A stretch of DNA of 64,000 nt, taken from contig NZ_QRDY01000008.1 in assembly GCF_003386205.1 (NCBI RefSeq), positions 62,001 to 126,000 on the forward strand, in the 5' to 3' direction. The notes beneath the pieces are model-generated. The model searched no databases and was not told the DNA's origin. It worked only from the letters and a program-made list of their open reading frames with translations. Below are positions 8,589 through 17,446 of the stretch, piece after piece. A program made the position numbers and the translations under genes. This DNA comes from Cohnella lupini. GTDB taxonomy: Bacteria; Bacillota; Bacilli; Paenibacillales; Paenibacillaceae. Within the stretch, counting starts at the first letter, position 1, and each line of letters starts with the position of its first letter.

Positions 8589-9638
8589 ATGCACAAGGAA
8601 CGGACAACCACCTATGCCTTCAAGATGATACGCCGACATGGACGACCGAGACATAAGGAAGCCTTGATAGGGTTCGCCTATGCGCTCCCCGCGCTGCTAT
8701 TGCTGCTGTTGTTCCGATTCTGGCCGCTGGGCTTCGGAGTATGGATCAGCTTCTGGAAGTGGGGGTACGTCCCCGAGAAGTTCATCGGCTTCGACAATTA
8801 TATCCGGATATTCACGGAAGACCTCGTCTATAGAGATCCGAGTCTCGGCTTGCAACTAGGAGCAGTCGGACAGAGCGTTCTGGTTACCTTGTATTACGCG
8901 ATAGGGACGATTCCCATTACGATCGTACTCGCCTTCCTGATTTCGTACTACTTGTTTCAGAACCGGAAGGGCAAAGGTTTGCTTCGCACGGTGTTCTTCC
9001 TCCCGTTCATCACTTCCCAAGTGGCGGCGGCGATCGTCTTTAAGTGGATCTTCCATCCGAACGTCGGCGTAGCGAACTCCATGCTGGAGAAGCTTCGTCT
9101 TCCGATTCAGAATTGGTTCGTGGATCCCGACCCGATAGGAATGAAGCTACTTGCTTCCTTAGGCGGACACTGGCCGGATTGGCTGCCGATTCAATTCGGC
9201 GGACCGACGCTCGCACTTGCGGTCATCATAATATTCGCGATCTGGAGCAGCCTTGGATTTAACATCGTGATCCTGCTGGCGGGCTTAAGCAACGTTCCGA
9301 GCGAGCTGTACGAAGCGGCCCGGATGGACGGGGCGAGAACGCCTACGCTTATCCGCCACGTCACGTTGCCGATGCTATCCCCGATGCTCTTCCTTCTATT
9401 AATCATTTCGGTAATCGGCGCATTCGAGTCCTTCAACGCGTTTTATGTTTTTTCCGGCGGAGAGGGAGGTCCTCTAGGAACGACGATGTCGTTGCCGCTC
9501 TATATTTTCCGCAGCTTCTACGTCTACGGTCAGGTCGGGTATGCCTCGGCGCTATCGATATGCCTATTCGCCGTCGTGCTGGCGTTGACCTGGATACAGT
9601 ACAGATTCGGCGAGAAACGAGTCCATTATCAACACTAA
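8589..9638 (+). CDS. ABC importer permease, MalF/UgpA class
   Basis: 349-residue inner-membrane permease of the carbohydrate-uptake-1 type. About six hydrophobic segments are visible, the first near residue 30. The cytoplasmic EAA loop that docks the ATPase reads V-P-S-E-L-Y-E-A-A-R-M-D-G-A, near residues 235-250. There is an unusually long insert after segment three with W-F-V-D-P-D-P. The gene starts after a strong AGAAGGAGG site and leads an operon of permease, permease, HAD phosphatase, MBL hydrolase, binding protein and regulator. No ATPase gene is present. The binding protein looks UgpB-like, so a glycerol-phosphate-type or sugar substrate is possible. Confidence 0.85.
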   Translation: MHKERTTTYAFKMIRRHGRPRHKEALIGFAYALPALLLLLLFRFWPLGFGVWISFWKWGYVPEKFIGFDNYIRIFTEDLVYRDPSLGLQLGAVGQSVLVTLYYAIGTIPITIVLAFLISYYLFQNRKGKGLLRTVFFLPFITSQVAAAIVFKWIFHPNVGVANSMLEKLRLPIQNWFVDPDPIGMKLLASLGGHWPDWLPIQFGGPTLALAVIIIFAIWSSLGFNIVILLAGLSNVPSELYEAARMDGARTPTLIRHVTLPMLSPMLFLLLIISVIGAFESFNAFYVFSGGEGGPLGTTMSLPLYIFRSFYVYGQVGYASALSICLFAVVLALTWIQYRFGEKRVHYQH

Positions 9639-9653
9639 GAAGGAGAGTCCGGA

Positions 9654-10550
9654 ATGAACATAACGCAAGATAGATCCCGGCTCAATTCCAGAATCATGTG
9701 GGCAGTTGTCACCGCCGTTATCATCGTTCTGGCCGCCCTGTCGCTGTTTCCTTTTCTGTGGATGATCCTCACCTCGTTCAAGTCGGCGGAGGAGATCAAC
9801 AGAATGCCGCCTACCGTATGGCCGCAATCTTGGCATTTCAGCAACTACGTGCACGCTTGGACGAAGCCGGAATCGGGCTTCGGGCGATATTTCGGTAATA
9901 CGCTCATCGTTGCCGGGATCGGCACGCTGCTGCAACTCGTCGTGTGCATTCCAGTCGCCTACGCGGTATCCCATTTCCGGTTCAAGGGCCGAGGATTCAT
10001 CTTCGCGTTGGTCGTCTCCACCATGATGATTCCTTACGATATCACGTTGATTCCCAATTTCGTCACTCTGCGCCACATTCCTTTCGCGGGCGGCAACGAT
10101 TGGCTGGGGAACGGCGGGCAAGGGTTCTATGACAGCTACATGGGGATGATGCTGCCTTTCTTCGCGGATGCGTTCACCATTTTCCTGCTGCGGCAAGCGT
10201 TCCAATCGATTCCCCGGGATTATTGGGAAGCGGCTCAAGTGGACGGGATGAACCATTTCCGCTACCTGTGCACCGTGCTGCTGCCTTTGTCCATGCCGCC
10301 GCTCATTACGGCGTCACTGCTCGCGTTTATCGGCAAATGGAACGGGGTCCTATGGCCGCTTCTCATTACCTCGAGCGAATCCTTGCGTCCGCTGCAGGTC
10401 GGGCTGCTGTACTTCGTTAGCGAAGAAGGACCGAATTACCAGCATTTGATGGCCGCGTCGACCTTCACTATTTTGCCGATCGTAGTGCTGTACTTCTTAT
10501 GTCAAAAATGGTTCCATGCCGGCGTTGCGTCGACGGGAATCAAAGGTTAG
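9654..10550 (+). CDS. ABC importer permease, MalG/UgpE class
   Basis: 298 residues with six predicted membrane segments, beginning near residue 15. The EAA loop reads I-P-R-D-Y-W-E-A-A-Q-V-D-G-M near residue 190, followed by the usual L-P-L-S-M-P-P-L-I-T segment. It is the second permease of the heterodimer with the gene 15 bp upstream. The start is preceded by AAGGAGAG. A large central stretch, F-A-G-G-N-D-W-L-G-N-G-G, is an extended external loop typical of UgpE-like proteins in Bacillota. Confidence 0.85.
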   Translation: MNITQDRSRLNSRIMWAVVTAVIIVLAALSLFPFLWMILTSFKSAEEINRMPPTVWPQSWHFSNYVHAWTKPESGFGRYFGNTLIVAGIGTLLQLVVCIPVAYAVSHFRFKGRGFIFALVVSTMMIPYDITLIPNFVTLRHIPFAGGNDWLGNGGQGFYDSYMGMMLPFFADAFTIFLLRQAFQSIPRDYWEAAQVDGMNHFRYLCTVLLPLSMPPLITASLLAFIGKWNGVLWPLLITSSESLRPLQVGLLYFVSEEGPNYQHLMAASTFTILPIVVLYFLCQKWFHAGVASTGIKG

Positions 10551-10580
10551 ACGATTAATGCAACCAAGAGGGAGTTTCTT

Positions 10581-11477
10581 ATGAATTGGACAAGCGACAT
10601 CGAGGTAGTCGTATTGGATATGGACGGCACCTTGTATCAGGATCAAACTTTTATGCGGCGATATCTTTCCTACTTGCTGGAGGGGACGGACCGGCATGCG
10701 GACGAAAGCGAGCTTTACGAACAAGTCGAACGGATCTTGGGCGGAAGCCATGCTTGTAAAATCGGATATTTCTACGACCCGTTACACCGGCTTATTCTTC
10801 GCCACCGTCAAGGCGAGGTCATAGCCGCGATCTCTTTGGAGGGAGGCGATGCGGACGAGGAGAAGCGTATCGGTCTATATGGCGCGAACAAAAGGGACAT
10901 GAGCGATTGCATGTACATCGGCGACGGATGGGGAACGATCGGTTTCATGGCCCACTATCTGGGCATAGAGCCCGCCAAGAGAACGGAGGCATTCCTCCGG
11001 GTCAGGGAAGAGATGGTATCGGACAAGCTTGGATTTACTCGCCATATTGCGCTGCTTACCGCGGTAAAACGGCTTAAGTCCAAAGGCTACCGCACCCTTC
11101 TGATGACGAACTCTCCGGAGCGAAGCTCACGTGAATTCGTAGCCTACATGGGGATGGAAGGCGAGTTCGACGAGGTGCTGTTTAACGCCTCCAAGCCGAC
11201 GGGGCTTCTGAACCGTCTGCAACGGATGATCGAGGAAGAGGGCGTTCGGCCCGAGACTGTCGTATCCGTCGGAGACCATGCTTGGAACGATCTGTATCCC
11301 GTGAAAAAGCTTGGCGGAAGAACGATCTGGATTTCGCCTTACGACAGCTACGACGAAGAACGATGGGATGCGCGGATGAGCGACCCGGACGAGCTTGCGG
11401 ACTTCCTGGATCGTTTGCCCGATAAATCCCTCTTCATAAATTCCAATTCGAATTCGAATAAAGGAGCGTCGATTTAA
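10581..11477 (+). CDS. HAD-superfamily hydrolase
   Basis: 298 residues, probably a cytoplasmic phosphatase. HAD motif I is V-V-L-D-M-D-G-T-L-Y with the nucleophile Asp at 13 and the acid/base Asp at 15. Motif II is L-L-M-T-N-S near 175, and motif IV is V-S-V-G-D-H-A-W-N-D near 230. A large helical cap of about 130 residues lies between motifs I and II. The last dozen residues are a low-complexity N-S-N-S-N-S tail encoded by a short AATTCG repeat. Being between importer genes and the MBL hydrolase, it may dephosphorylate the imported compound or its product. The substrate is unknown. Confidence 0.75.
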   Translation: MNWTSDIEVVVLDMDGTLYQDQTFMRRYLSYLLEGTDRHADESELYEQVERILGGSHACKIGYFYDPLHRLILRHRQGEVIAAISLEGGDADEEKRIGLYGANKRDMSDCMYIGDGWGTIGFMAHYLGIEPAKRTEAFLRVREEMVSDKLGFTRHIALLTAVKRLKSKGYRTLLMTNSPERSSREFVAYMGMEGEFDEVLFNASKPTGLLNRLQRMIEEEGVRPETVVSVGDHAWNDLYPVKKLGGRTIWISPYDSYDEERWDARMSDPDELADFLDRLPDKSLFINSNSNSNKGASI

Positions 11478-11479
11478 CC

Positions 11480-12880
11480 ATGGCACAAGAGACGTTAACG
11501 TTTTACGGCGGACTAAACACGATCGGCGGGGTTCAGATCGTGTACGGAAGCGGAAATAGCGGACTGGTCTTCGATCTGGGGCTCAAAATGCACGGCATGT
11601 TCAACAATCAAGTCACGATCGATCCGCCTTACGGCATCCGTAACCTGCTGTTAACCCGGATGGCTCCGCCCTTGTATAACCTGTACGAGCCGTCGGTCAT
11701 CGGCGATCTGTCCGAGGGTACCTTCAAGAGGCTGTGGCAGAAGGAGGAGCTTCCGCAATTTACGGATCTGCACGCGTTCGTCAGCCATATCCATCAGGAC
11801 CATATGGCATTGATGCCTTACCTTAAAGCGGGGACTCCCGTCTACATGCACGGCGATGCTCATTCCGTGTACAAGGGAGTCGTGGCGGCGGGCGAATATC
11901 CGGATTCTTCCGCGGTCATTCATCGGGTGGACGATCTTCAAGAGCTAACGATCGGAGATTTCCGGTTGCAGGTCATCGAAGTCGATCACGACACGCCGGG
12001 CGTGGCGGGGTTCATCCTGCAAGGACGGGAGCACCGCATCGGATTTACCGCCGATTGGAGACGCCATGGACGGCATTCCGGACGGATGGACCGGTTTATC
12101 GATCTTTGCCGGAAAGCCGATGTGGATATCCTGATCACGGAAGGCACGCGACTGCGGCCGGACACGATTTTCCGTAAGCCGATCGATCGCATGGAAACGG
12201 ATGTGGCCGTGAAGTACAAGGATGTCGCGACTCAGGCTTCCGGTCTTGTCTACGTGAATATCTTAGCGCGCAACGTCGAGCGCGTAGCCGATATCATCAT
12301 GGCTACGAAAGCGGCAGGACGTACGCTCGTCATGGATGAGACGACCGCCGTTCTGTGGCATGTCGCCGTTACCGAAGGGATTCGTTCGCTGGAGGGCCAT
12401 CCGGCATTGGAAGCGGATCGCGAGATCGTTCGCATTCTCCCTGCCCGCCATGGAGGCGCGGTTTCCCCGGAAGTCGAGCTCCCTTACGAGACGGTATCGC
12501 TAATGGATGTGGTTGCGGACAAAGCCGCGTATTCCGTCTACATGAATTACGCGCTTACGCCTCTCATGGCGGAGCTGGAAGGCCTCGGCGACCAGACGCC
12601 TTCCCACTACGTTCATGCGGACGGCGGACCATTGACCTCCCAAGACGATACGCTGCATCGCTGGCTGACGGAATTCGGCGTAACGTACCATTATTGCGCG
12701 ACGGGCGGACATGCCGCTCCTCAGGAAATCAGCGAGCTCGTCGAAGCGATTCGTCCGAAGGTCGTCATTCCCTTGCACAGCGTGCATCCTTCCTTGTTGG
12801 ACAGCCGGGGCGTCCGCAAATATTATCCGGGTCACGGCGAGACGATAACGCTCAATCAACTTGTCGATGCAGGCCGTTAA
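11480..12880 (+). CDS. MBL-fold metallo-hydrolase (RNase J-like class)
   Basis: 466 residues. The zinc-binding motif H-I-H-Q-D-H is at 103-108, a further Asp lies in F-T-A-D-W near 190, and a late H-x-V-H in I-P-L-H-S-V-H near 435 could complete the site. The overall plan (beta-lactamase domain, inserted middle domain, return to the MBL fold with G-G-H near 395) resembles the RNase J/beta-CASP-like group, but the N-terminus is unusual, with a 20-residue insertion between the first strands and the motif. The ATG follows AAAGGAGCG and is two bases after the HAD stop, so the two genes are coupled. Linkage to an importer suggests a phosphodiester or lactone substrate rather than RNA, but this is unproven. 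Confidence 0.72.
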   Translation: MAQETLTFYGGLNTIGGVQIVYGSGNSGLVFDLGLKMHGMFNNQVTIDPPYGIRNLLLTRMAPPLYNLYEPSVIGDLSEGTFKRLWQKEELPQFTDLHAFVSHIHQDHMALMPYLKAGTPVYMHGDAHSVYKGVVAAGEYPDSSAVIHRVDDLQELTIGDFRLQVIEVDHDTPGVAGFILQGREHRIGFTADWRRHGRHSGRMDRFIDLCRKADVDILITEGTRLRPDTIFRKPIDRMETDVAVKYKDVATQASGLVYVNILARNVERVADIIMATKAAGRTLVMDETTAVLWHVAVTEGIRSLEGHPALEADREIVRILPARHGGAVSPEVELPYETVSLMDVVADKAAYSVYMNYALTPLMAELEGLGDQTPSHYVHADGGPLTSQDDTLHRWLTEFGVTYHYCATGGHAAPQEISELVEAIRPKVVIPLHSVHPSLLDSRGVRKYYPGHGETITLNQLVDAGR

Positions 12881-12932
12881 GGCTGATCAGACAGTGAAAA
12901 TAGATAACTAGATCAGAGGAGTGGACTAATCC

Positions 12933-14333
12933 ATGTATTCATTGATCATTAGAAGGTTAACCGCGTTAACGCTCGTATTAAGCTTGGCTTTACTGGTTGC
13001 TTGCGGCAGCCCGAACAACGAGGCCGCATCGGGAGAAACGTCCCTTGCTCCGTCCAGTTCCGCCGCGGAAAGCCAGGCGGCATCCGGCGGTAGCGCCGCG
13101 GACGAGCTCGGCAAAAACGGTCCGATTACCATCGATTTCTGGCACATTCAAGCTACCATATACGGAGAAGCCATCAAAGAGATGGTAGCCGAATTCAATA
13201 AAGAGTACGAAGGCAAGATCATCGTGAAAGAAACGTTCCAAGGCACTTACGCCGATCTGAACAAGAAGATTCGCGCGGCGCTTCAAGGCGGCGGTCTTCC
13301 GACGGTCGCGATGGCATACGAGAGCGATACGCTCGAGTATATGAAGGCGGACCAAATCGTGCCACTGGACAGCTTCATCGCGGATCCGGCCAACGGCCTC
13401 AGCCAAGCCGATCTAGATGATATCATGCCGGGCGTGCTTGCCCGTCAACGGATTCCGGCTTACGAAGGCAAAACCATGAGCTGGCCGCACGGGAACAGCG
13501 CGATGGGCGTGTACTACAATATCGATTTGCTGCAAAAAGCAGGCATCGAGAAGCCCGCCCAAACTTGGAAGGAATTCGAGCAGCAAGCGATTACGATCGC
13601 CGAGAAAACAGGCGTGCCGGCTTTGGTTATCGGCAACGGCACAGGTTCCGCGACTTACGGCGGAACGTTCAGAACATGGCTTCGCACGATGGGCGTCGAT
13701 CCGATCGCGGCGGACGTCTCGTCCGTCAACCTCGACAATCCGGAAGCGATCGAATTGGCGACGATGATGAAGAACCTGCTCGACAAGAAAGCGATCGTCA
13801 TGGCCGAGGATACCGAGCAGGAGTTCACGAACGGCCGGGCGGCGATGGAAATCGGCACGACGGCTAGAACCAGCTCCAAGCTGGAGCTCGTTGCGGACAA
13901 GTTCAAATGGGGAGTCACGCTTATCCCGCAAGGAGACGCAAGCTCGCAGAAAACGGAGCTTTACGGCGGCAATCAAGTGTTGTTCAAATCTACTCCCGAG
14001 CAAGAGCTGGCAGGTTGGATTTTCTTGAAGTATTTCGCCGGATCGAAAGCGCAAGCGATCTACGCGGCCAAAACCGGCTATTTCCCGGCCACGAAGTCGG
14101 CCTTGGAAACGGACCTGTTGAAAACGAACTATACCGACAATCCGCAGAAGCAGCAGGCCTTCGACGAAGTGTTCCCTTACGCGACGATCGACGTTCCGAC
14201 GGCGGCGCGCAGCTCGATCGAAGAAGCGGTTAACTTCGCGGTAGCATCCGTGCTGGCGGGCAAAGCTTCTCCGGCCGACGCGCTTAAGAAAGCGCAAGCC
14301 GACGCGACCAAAGCGCTGGCGGATTTCAAATAA
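12933..14333 (+). CDS. ABC importer substrate-binding lipoprotein, UgpB-like
   Basis: 466 residues. Signal peptide with lipobox L-V-A-C near residue 24, then a low-complexity Ser/Ala/Gly linker to about residue 60, then a type-1 extracellular solute-binding fold: I-T-I-D-F-W-H-I near 70, L-Q-G-G-G-L-P-T-V-A near 117 and W-P-H-G-N-S near 185. The arrangement and the G-N-S-A-M-G-V-Y-Y-N strand are like glycerol-3-phosphate (UgpB) and related binding proteins. It captures the solute outside the membrane for the two permeases at the start of the operon. Its placement after two hydrolase genes, rather than first, is uncommon. Confidence 0.85.
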   Translation: MYSLIIRRLTALTLVLSLALLVACGSPNNEAASGETSLAPSSSAAESQAASGGSAADELGKNGPITIDFWHIQATIYGEAIKEMVAEFNKEYEGKIIVKETFQGTYADLNKKIRAALQGGGLPTVAMAYESDTLEYMKADQIVPLDSFIADPANGLSQADLDDIMPGVLARQRIPAYEGKTMSWPHGNSAMGVYYNIDLLQKAGIEKPAQTWKEFEQQAITIAEKTGVPALVIGNGTGSATYGGTFRTWLRTMGVDPIAADVSSVNLDNPEAIELATMMKNLLDKKAIVMAEDTEQEFTNGRAAMEIGTTARTSSKLELVADKFKWGVTLIPQGDASSQKTELYGGNQVLFKSTPEQELAGWIFLKYFAGSKAQAIYAAKTGYFPATKSALETDLLKTNYTDNPQKQQAFDEVFPYATIDVPTAARSSIEEAVNFAVASVLAGKASPADALKKAQADATKALADFK

Positions 14334-14340
14334 GAAGCGC

Positions 14341-15114
14341 ATGAATTCGAATCAGCGCAGAAATAAGATCGCGGAAGTCATCAAGCGGAACGGAAACGTT
14401 CTGGTCGACGACTTAGTGAAGGAATACAACGTCTCGGTGGAAACTATCCGCCGGGACTTGCGTATTCTTGACGTCAAGGGCATCTTGCAGAGAACGTACG
14501 GAGGGGCGACAAGGCGGGAACAGACAACTTACGAAATGCCCTACTTGGAACGAATCTACTACAACTACGAGAAGAAGGAAGCCATCGCGAAAGCGGCGAT
14601 CAAGCTGATGGAGAACGGCGACAGCCTGTTTCTGGACGGCAATACGACGGGCATGGTCGTTTCCCGGCAAATTCCGTTGGATCTGGAGCTTATGATCGTG
14701 ACCAACTCGGTCATGATCGCTTCTCATATTACCGAGAAGGGCGGACGTTCGAAGGTTTTCTTAGTCGGCGGAGAGATGGGGCCTGACGGGATGACGACCG
14801 GACATAAGTTCTATCAGGAGCTTAAGCAATACCGGTTCGACAAGGCGATGTTCTCGTGCATGGGGATAACCCCGCAGGGAATCTATTATTCCAAGATCGA
14901 ACCGTTGAGGACGGCCCATTCCATGGCGGAGCTCAGCAACAGCCTCATTCTGCTGGCGGATTCCTCCAAGCTGAACCGGACCGGCTTCCTGTTCGGCATG
15001 GAAGCGAAACGCATAGAAGTATTGGTTACCGACGACGGAGTTCCGTTAGTGACGCTGGACAAGCTGCGCGAATTGATTCCGAAGGTAATCGTCGTAGAGA
15101 CCTCGGGTCTGTAG
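14341..15114 (+). CDS. DeoR/GlpR-family transcriptional regulator
   Basis: 257 residues. The N-terminal DeoR-type winged helix includes V-S-V-E-T-I-R-R-D-L at about 31-40 and the L-Q-R-T-Y-G-G-A wing near 55. The C-terminal sugar-phosphate-sensing domain has D-G-N-T-T near 99, T-N-S near 121 and L-V-G-G near 142. Such proteins bind a phosphorylated intermediate and release DNA. The gene begins seven bases after the binding-protein stop, with its ribosome site within that coding end, so it is the last gene of the importer operon and probably regulates it. Confidence 0.88.
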   Translation: MNSNQRRNKIAEVIKRNGNVLVDDLVKEYNVSVETIRRDLRILDVKGILQRTYGGATRREQTTYEMPYLERIYYNYEKKEAIAKAAIKLMENGDSLFLDGNTTGMVVSRQIPLDLELMIVTNSVMIASHITEKGGRSKVFLVGGEMGPDGMTTGHKFYQELKQYRFDKAMFSCMGITPQGIYYSKIEPLRTAHSMAELSNSLILLADSSKLNRTGFLFGMEAKRIEVLVTDDGVPLVTLDKLRELIPKVIVVETSGL

Positions 15115-15116
15115 TC

Positions 15117-15155
15117 TGGAGAAGTCCGCGTATATCCGCGGGCTTCTTCTTTATG
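15117..15155 (+). terminator. intrinsic terminator after DeoR-type regulator
   Basis: GAAGTCCGCG and CGCGGGCTTC pair across a short TATATC loop and are followed by TTCTTTAT. It ends the importer operon. Confidence 0.75.
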
Positions 15156-15243
15156 TCCGAAATTATTGAAATGAAAGAGGAATCGTGTCGAACGAAATCG
15201 AAAGAAGTAGAGTGCGGAAATTCCCATACGTTAGGAGATAATG

Positions 15244-16827
15244 ATGCCTAGGACTCCAAAAGACAAAAAGCCGGGCGGGGAGAAAAAGAAATCGATTTCC
15301 CCTTCTTCATCGGCTACCAGCGACGCGTTGTTGGAAATGCAAAGCTCTGTCGGCAATCAAGCTACTCAGATGATCCAGACGAATACGACGGCATCCCAGC
15401 CGCCGGGGTTCTTTCACTTCGGATCCGGGGGCTTTAACTATCAAGTTCCTCAGATACCGATGATTCAAGAGTTCAATAGAGATCTGGAAGGAAGCTTCGC
15501 AAGCGCGCCGAGCGCGAGCGATCAGGAGAGCTTCCCGCATTTGAACCGAATGGAAGGAGAGAGGCGAACGGCTAAGCTGGAGGAGCCTTCCGATCGTGCC
15601 GCCTTGGTGAAGGAAGCCAAGAACCAGGGGAGGGCGCACAAGCTGATGAGCTTGGAAGCCCCTTCGTTATTCGAGCCGGATGAAACTTATAAGCTAGGCA
15701 GGATTCAGGGCTCGGCAAATCCGTTTCAGAAGAACGAACAGCATTTTTACGACGCGAGCAGCAGCTTTACCCCTTATCCAAGGGAGGCGGAGCATCTGCA
15801 GGAGATGGCAACCGGCGAACAAACCGAGCAGGACGTATGGAGAGGGCTCGATGCGAGCAATAGGGGGGAGCGTCCGCCCGAGGCGTTCGCCGATCACGAG
15901 AGAACGCTGCAATCCGTTCCTACGATTTTTAATTTGGCGGAGGTTCAACGTTCGAAGCTGATGGGGGCGAGCAGCAATCTGGAAGTCGCCAATCAAGCTC
16001 ATACTTTAGGTACGCCTAGATCCTTCGAGGACGAGTTCGGGCATACGGAGAAAAGGGAAATGAAGAAAAGAAAGAAAAAAGCGTCCGATGCGGGTTCGGA
16101 TACGGACTCGGACACGGCGAGCAGTTCCAAGACCGGGAAAGGGAAGCCTTCGGCAAAGAAAAAGAGCAAAACGGACCCGGATACCACGAGTGTCGATTTC
16201 AATGTTCCGGGATCCATCGCGGCTACCGGCTCGGGTGCCGTTCATCAATTTCAAGCCGTCGAAAGCTCGATCATGGGCGGAGAAATGTCGGACAAGAGCA
16301 TTAGGGAAAAAGTGAAACGCGCGCCTAAAGGGAGCAACGTGGAAGAGGCAAGGGACCTAGCGGTACGCAAAAGGGACTCCTTGCTCAGAACCTTCGGAGA
16401 ACGCATGCAGATGACCGACGTCGATTTCGCCCAGCAAGAGATCGAACCGGCCGATCGCGAAGCGGCGACGATGTCCCGCGTGAGATCGGGAATTCGCCGT
16501 AATTCGATGTCCCAGATGGGGTTGCTACGCGGCAATCTAAGAACGTTGGAAAAGAAGAAGAAGGCGGAAGGCATGGACGTGGAAGAGAAGGTCCCTCACT
16601 CGAAGGATCCGTTGATCGATAACGAGAGCGAGGTGGATGAGGACTTCATTCCGGAGGTCGATTCTTCCGACGAAAAGTACGAGTACGACGAAGAGAATTC
16701 CTCCGACGAAGAAGAGGACATCGTAGCGGATGACGATATCGGTTGGGATGAAGAGGAAGAGGAAGTAGTGTTCGACGAGGACGTCGCTTCCACGAATGAA
16801 GAAGAAGAGGAAGAGCCGGGCAAATGA
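15244..16827 (+). CDS. large, mostly disordered charged protein of unknown function with LQ-x-x-VGNQA-like motif
   Basis: 527 residues from the second ATG; AGGAG is three bases from the first ATG (15241) and six from this one. No enzyme domain is recognised. Near the N-terminus, L-L-E-M-Q-S-S-V-G-N-Q-A (about 29-40) resembles the L-Q-R-x-x-G-N-x-A motif found at the start of DUF4157-type and contractile-injection-associated proteins. A lysine/arginine cluster with Ser-Asp repeats follows near 267-310. A helical, arginine-rich stretch lies near 350-440. The last 70 residues are a Glu/Asp tail with S-S-D-E repeats. It looks intrinsically disordered, with opposite charge blocks. It has no signal peptide or membrane segment. 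It stands alone after a terminator, before a DUF302 gene. Confidence 0.6.
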   Translation: MPRTPKDKKPGGEKKKSISPSSSATSDALLEMQSSVGNQATQMIQTNTTASQPPGFFHFGSGGFNYQVPQIPMIQEFNRDLEGSFASAPSASDQESFPHLNRMEGERRTAKLEEPSDRAALVKEAKNQGRAHKLMSLEAPSLFEPDETYKLGRIQGSANPFQKNEQHFYDASSSFTPYPREAEHLQEMATGEQTEQDVWRGLDASNRGERPPEAFADHERTLQSVPTIFNLAEVQRSKLMGASSNLEVANQAHTLGTPRSFEDEFGHTEKREMKKRKKKASDAGSDTDSDTASSSKTGKGKPSAKKKSKTDPDTTSVDFNVPGSIAATGSGAVHQFQAVESSIMGGEMSDKSIREKVKRAPKGSNVEEARDLAVRKRDSLLRTFGERMQMTDVDFAQQEIEPADREAATMSRVRSGIRRNSMSQMGLLRGNLRTLEKKKKAEGMDVEEKVPHSKDPLIDNESEVDEDFIPEVDSSDEKYEYDEENSSDEEEDIVADDDIGWDEEEEEVVFDEDVASTNEEEEEEPGK

Positions 16828-16927
16828 TCGGTCTCCTAGGAAGGTCCCGGGTTTCTCATGACATAGCCCCTTACTAGCCGGAATACACCATATTAGAATC
16901 CGGGTTAGTCGTACGTCGGGGAGGGAA

Positions 16928-17446
16928 GTGGAGACGTCGTATTTCGGGAACGCGATGTTGGCCGGAACCTCGTTCGTGCGGGAAGATATCCCGATGGGGC
17001 TTAGCTATGAAGCTTTGGTAAAGGCGTTCGAGAGGGAGATGGGAAAATGGGATCCCGTAGTCGATGCGACTCTTGTTCTGGCTAATGCGCCATGGGAGAC
17101 AGTGGAGGCAGCCTTTGCGGAAATGGCGGGAAAGCATGGACTTATGATCTTTTTTCGTGCGGATCAAGACCGCTTAACGTCGTTAACGAACGGAATTAAA
17201 CGCTGCTCCCTATACATTGCGGGCAACGGTGTCATCGCCGAGAAAATATTGACGATCGACGTGAGGGCCAGTCTTTACGTTCCGTTTCGCGTTTGCTTAT
17301 ACGACAACGGCTATCCTGGAGGCGCGATTCTCGGGTATGAACCTCTGGCTACCGTCTTGGCCGTATTTCATCAACAGGCTCTAAACGACATCGGACAGTT
17401 GCTGGACAGCAGAATTTTTACTCTGGGAGCAACTTTGAGCGAATAG
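16928..17446 (+). CDS. DUF302-family protein
   Basis: About 172 residues. The core from about residue 45 shows the DUF302 pattern: W-E-T-V-E-A-A-F-A-E-M-A-G-K-H-G, then L-M-I-F-F-R-A-D, then C-S-L-Y-I-A-G-N with V-P-F-R-V-C-L-Y-D near 118. Function of the family is unknown. The start is uncertain: the GTG at 16928 follows GGGGAGGGAA at very short spacing and an ATG at 16955 lacks a good site. The last ten codons, R-I-F-T-L-G-A-T-L-S-E, come from the first unit of the 50-51 bp tandem repeat, which also supplies the stop, so the original C-terminus has probably been replaced or extended by the repeat. Confidence 0.62.
   Translation: METSYFGNAMLAGTSFVREDIPMGLSYEALVKAFEREMGKWDPVVDATLVLANAPWETVEAAFAEMAGKHGLMIFFRADQDRLTSLTNGIKRCSLYIAGNGVIAEKILTIDVRASLYVPFRVCLYDNGYPGGAILGYEPLATVLAVFHQQALNDIGQLLDSRIFTLGATLSE

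Noticed and set aside
15900-16330. Eukaryotic-type nuclear protein by Lys/Arg cluster and acidic tail
   Set aside because: Low-complexity charge blocks alone are weak evidence; the gene is in an ordinary bacterial context with a bacterial ribosome site.
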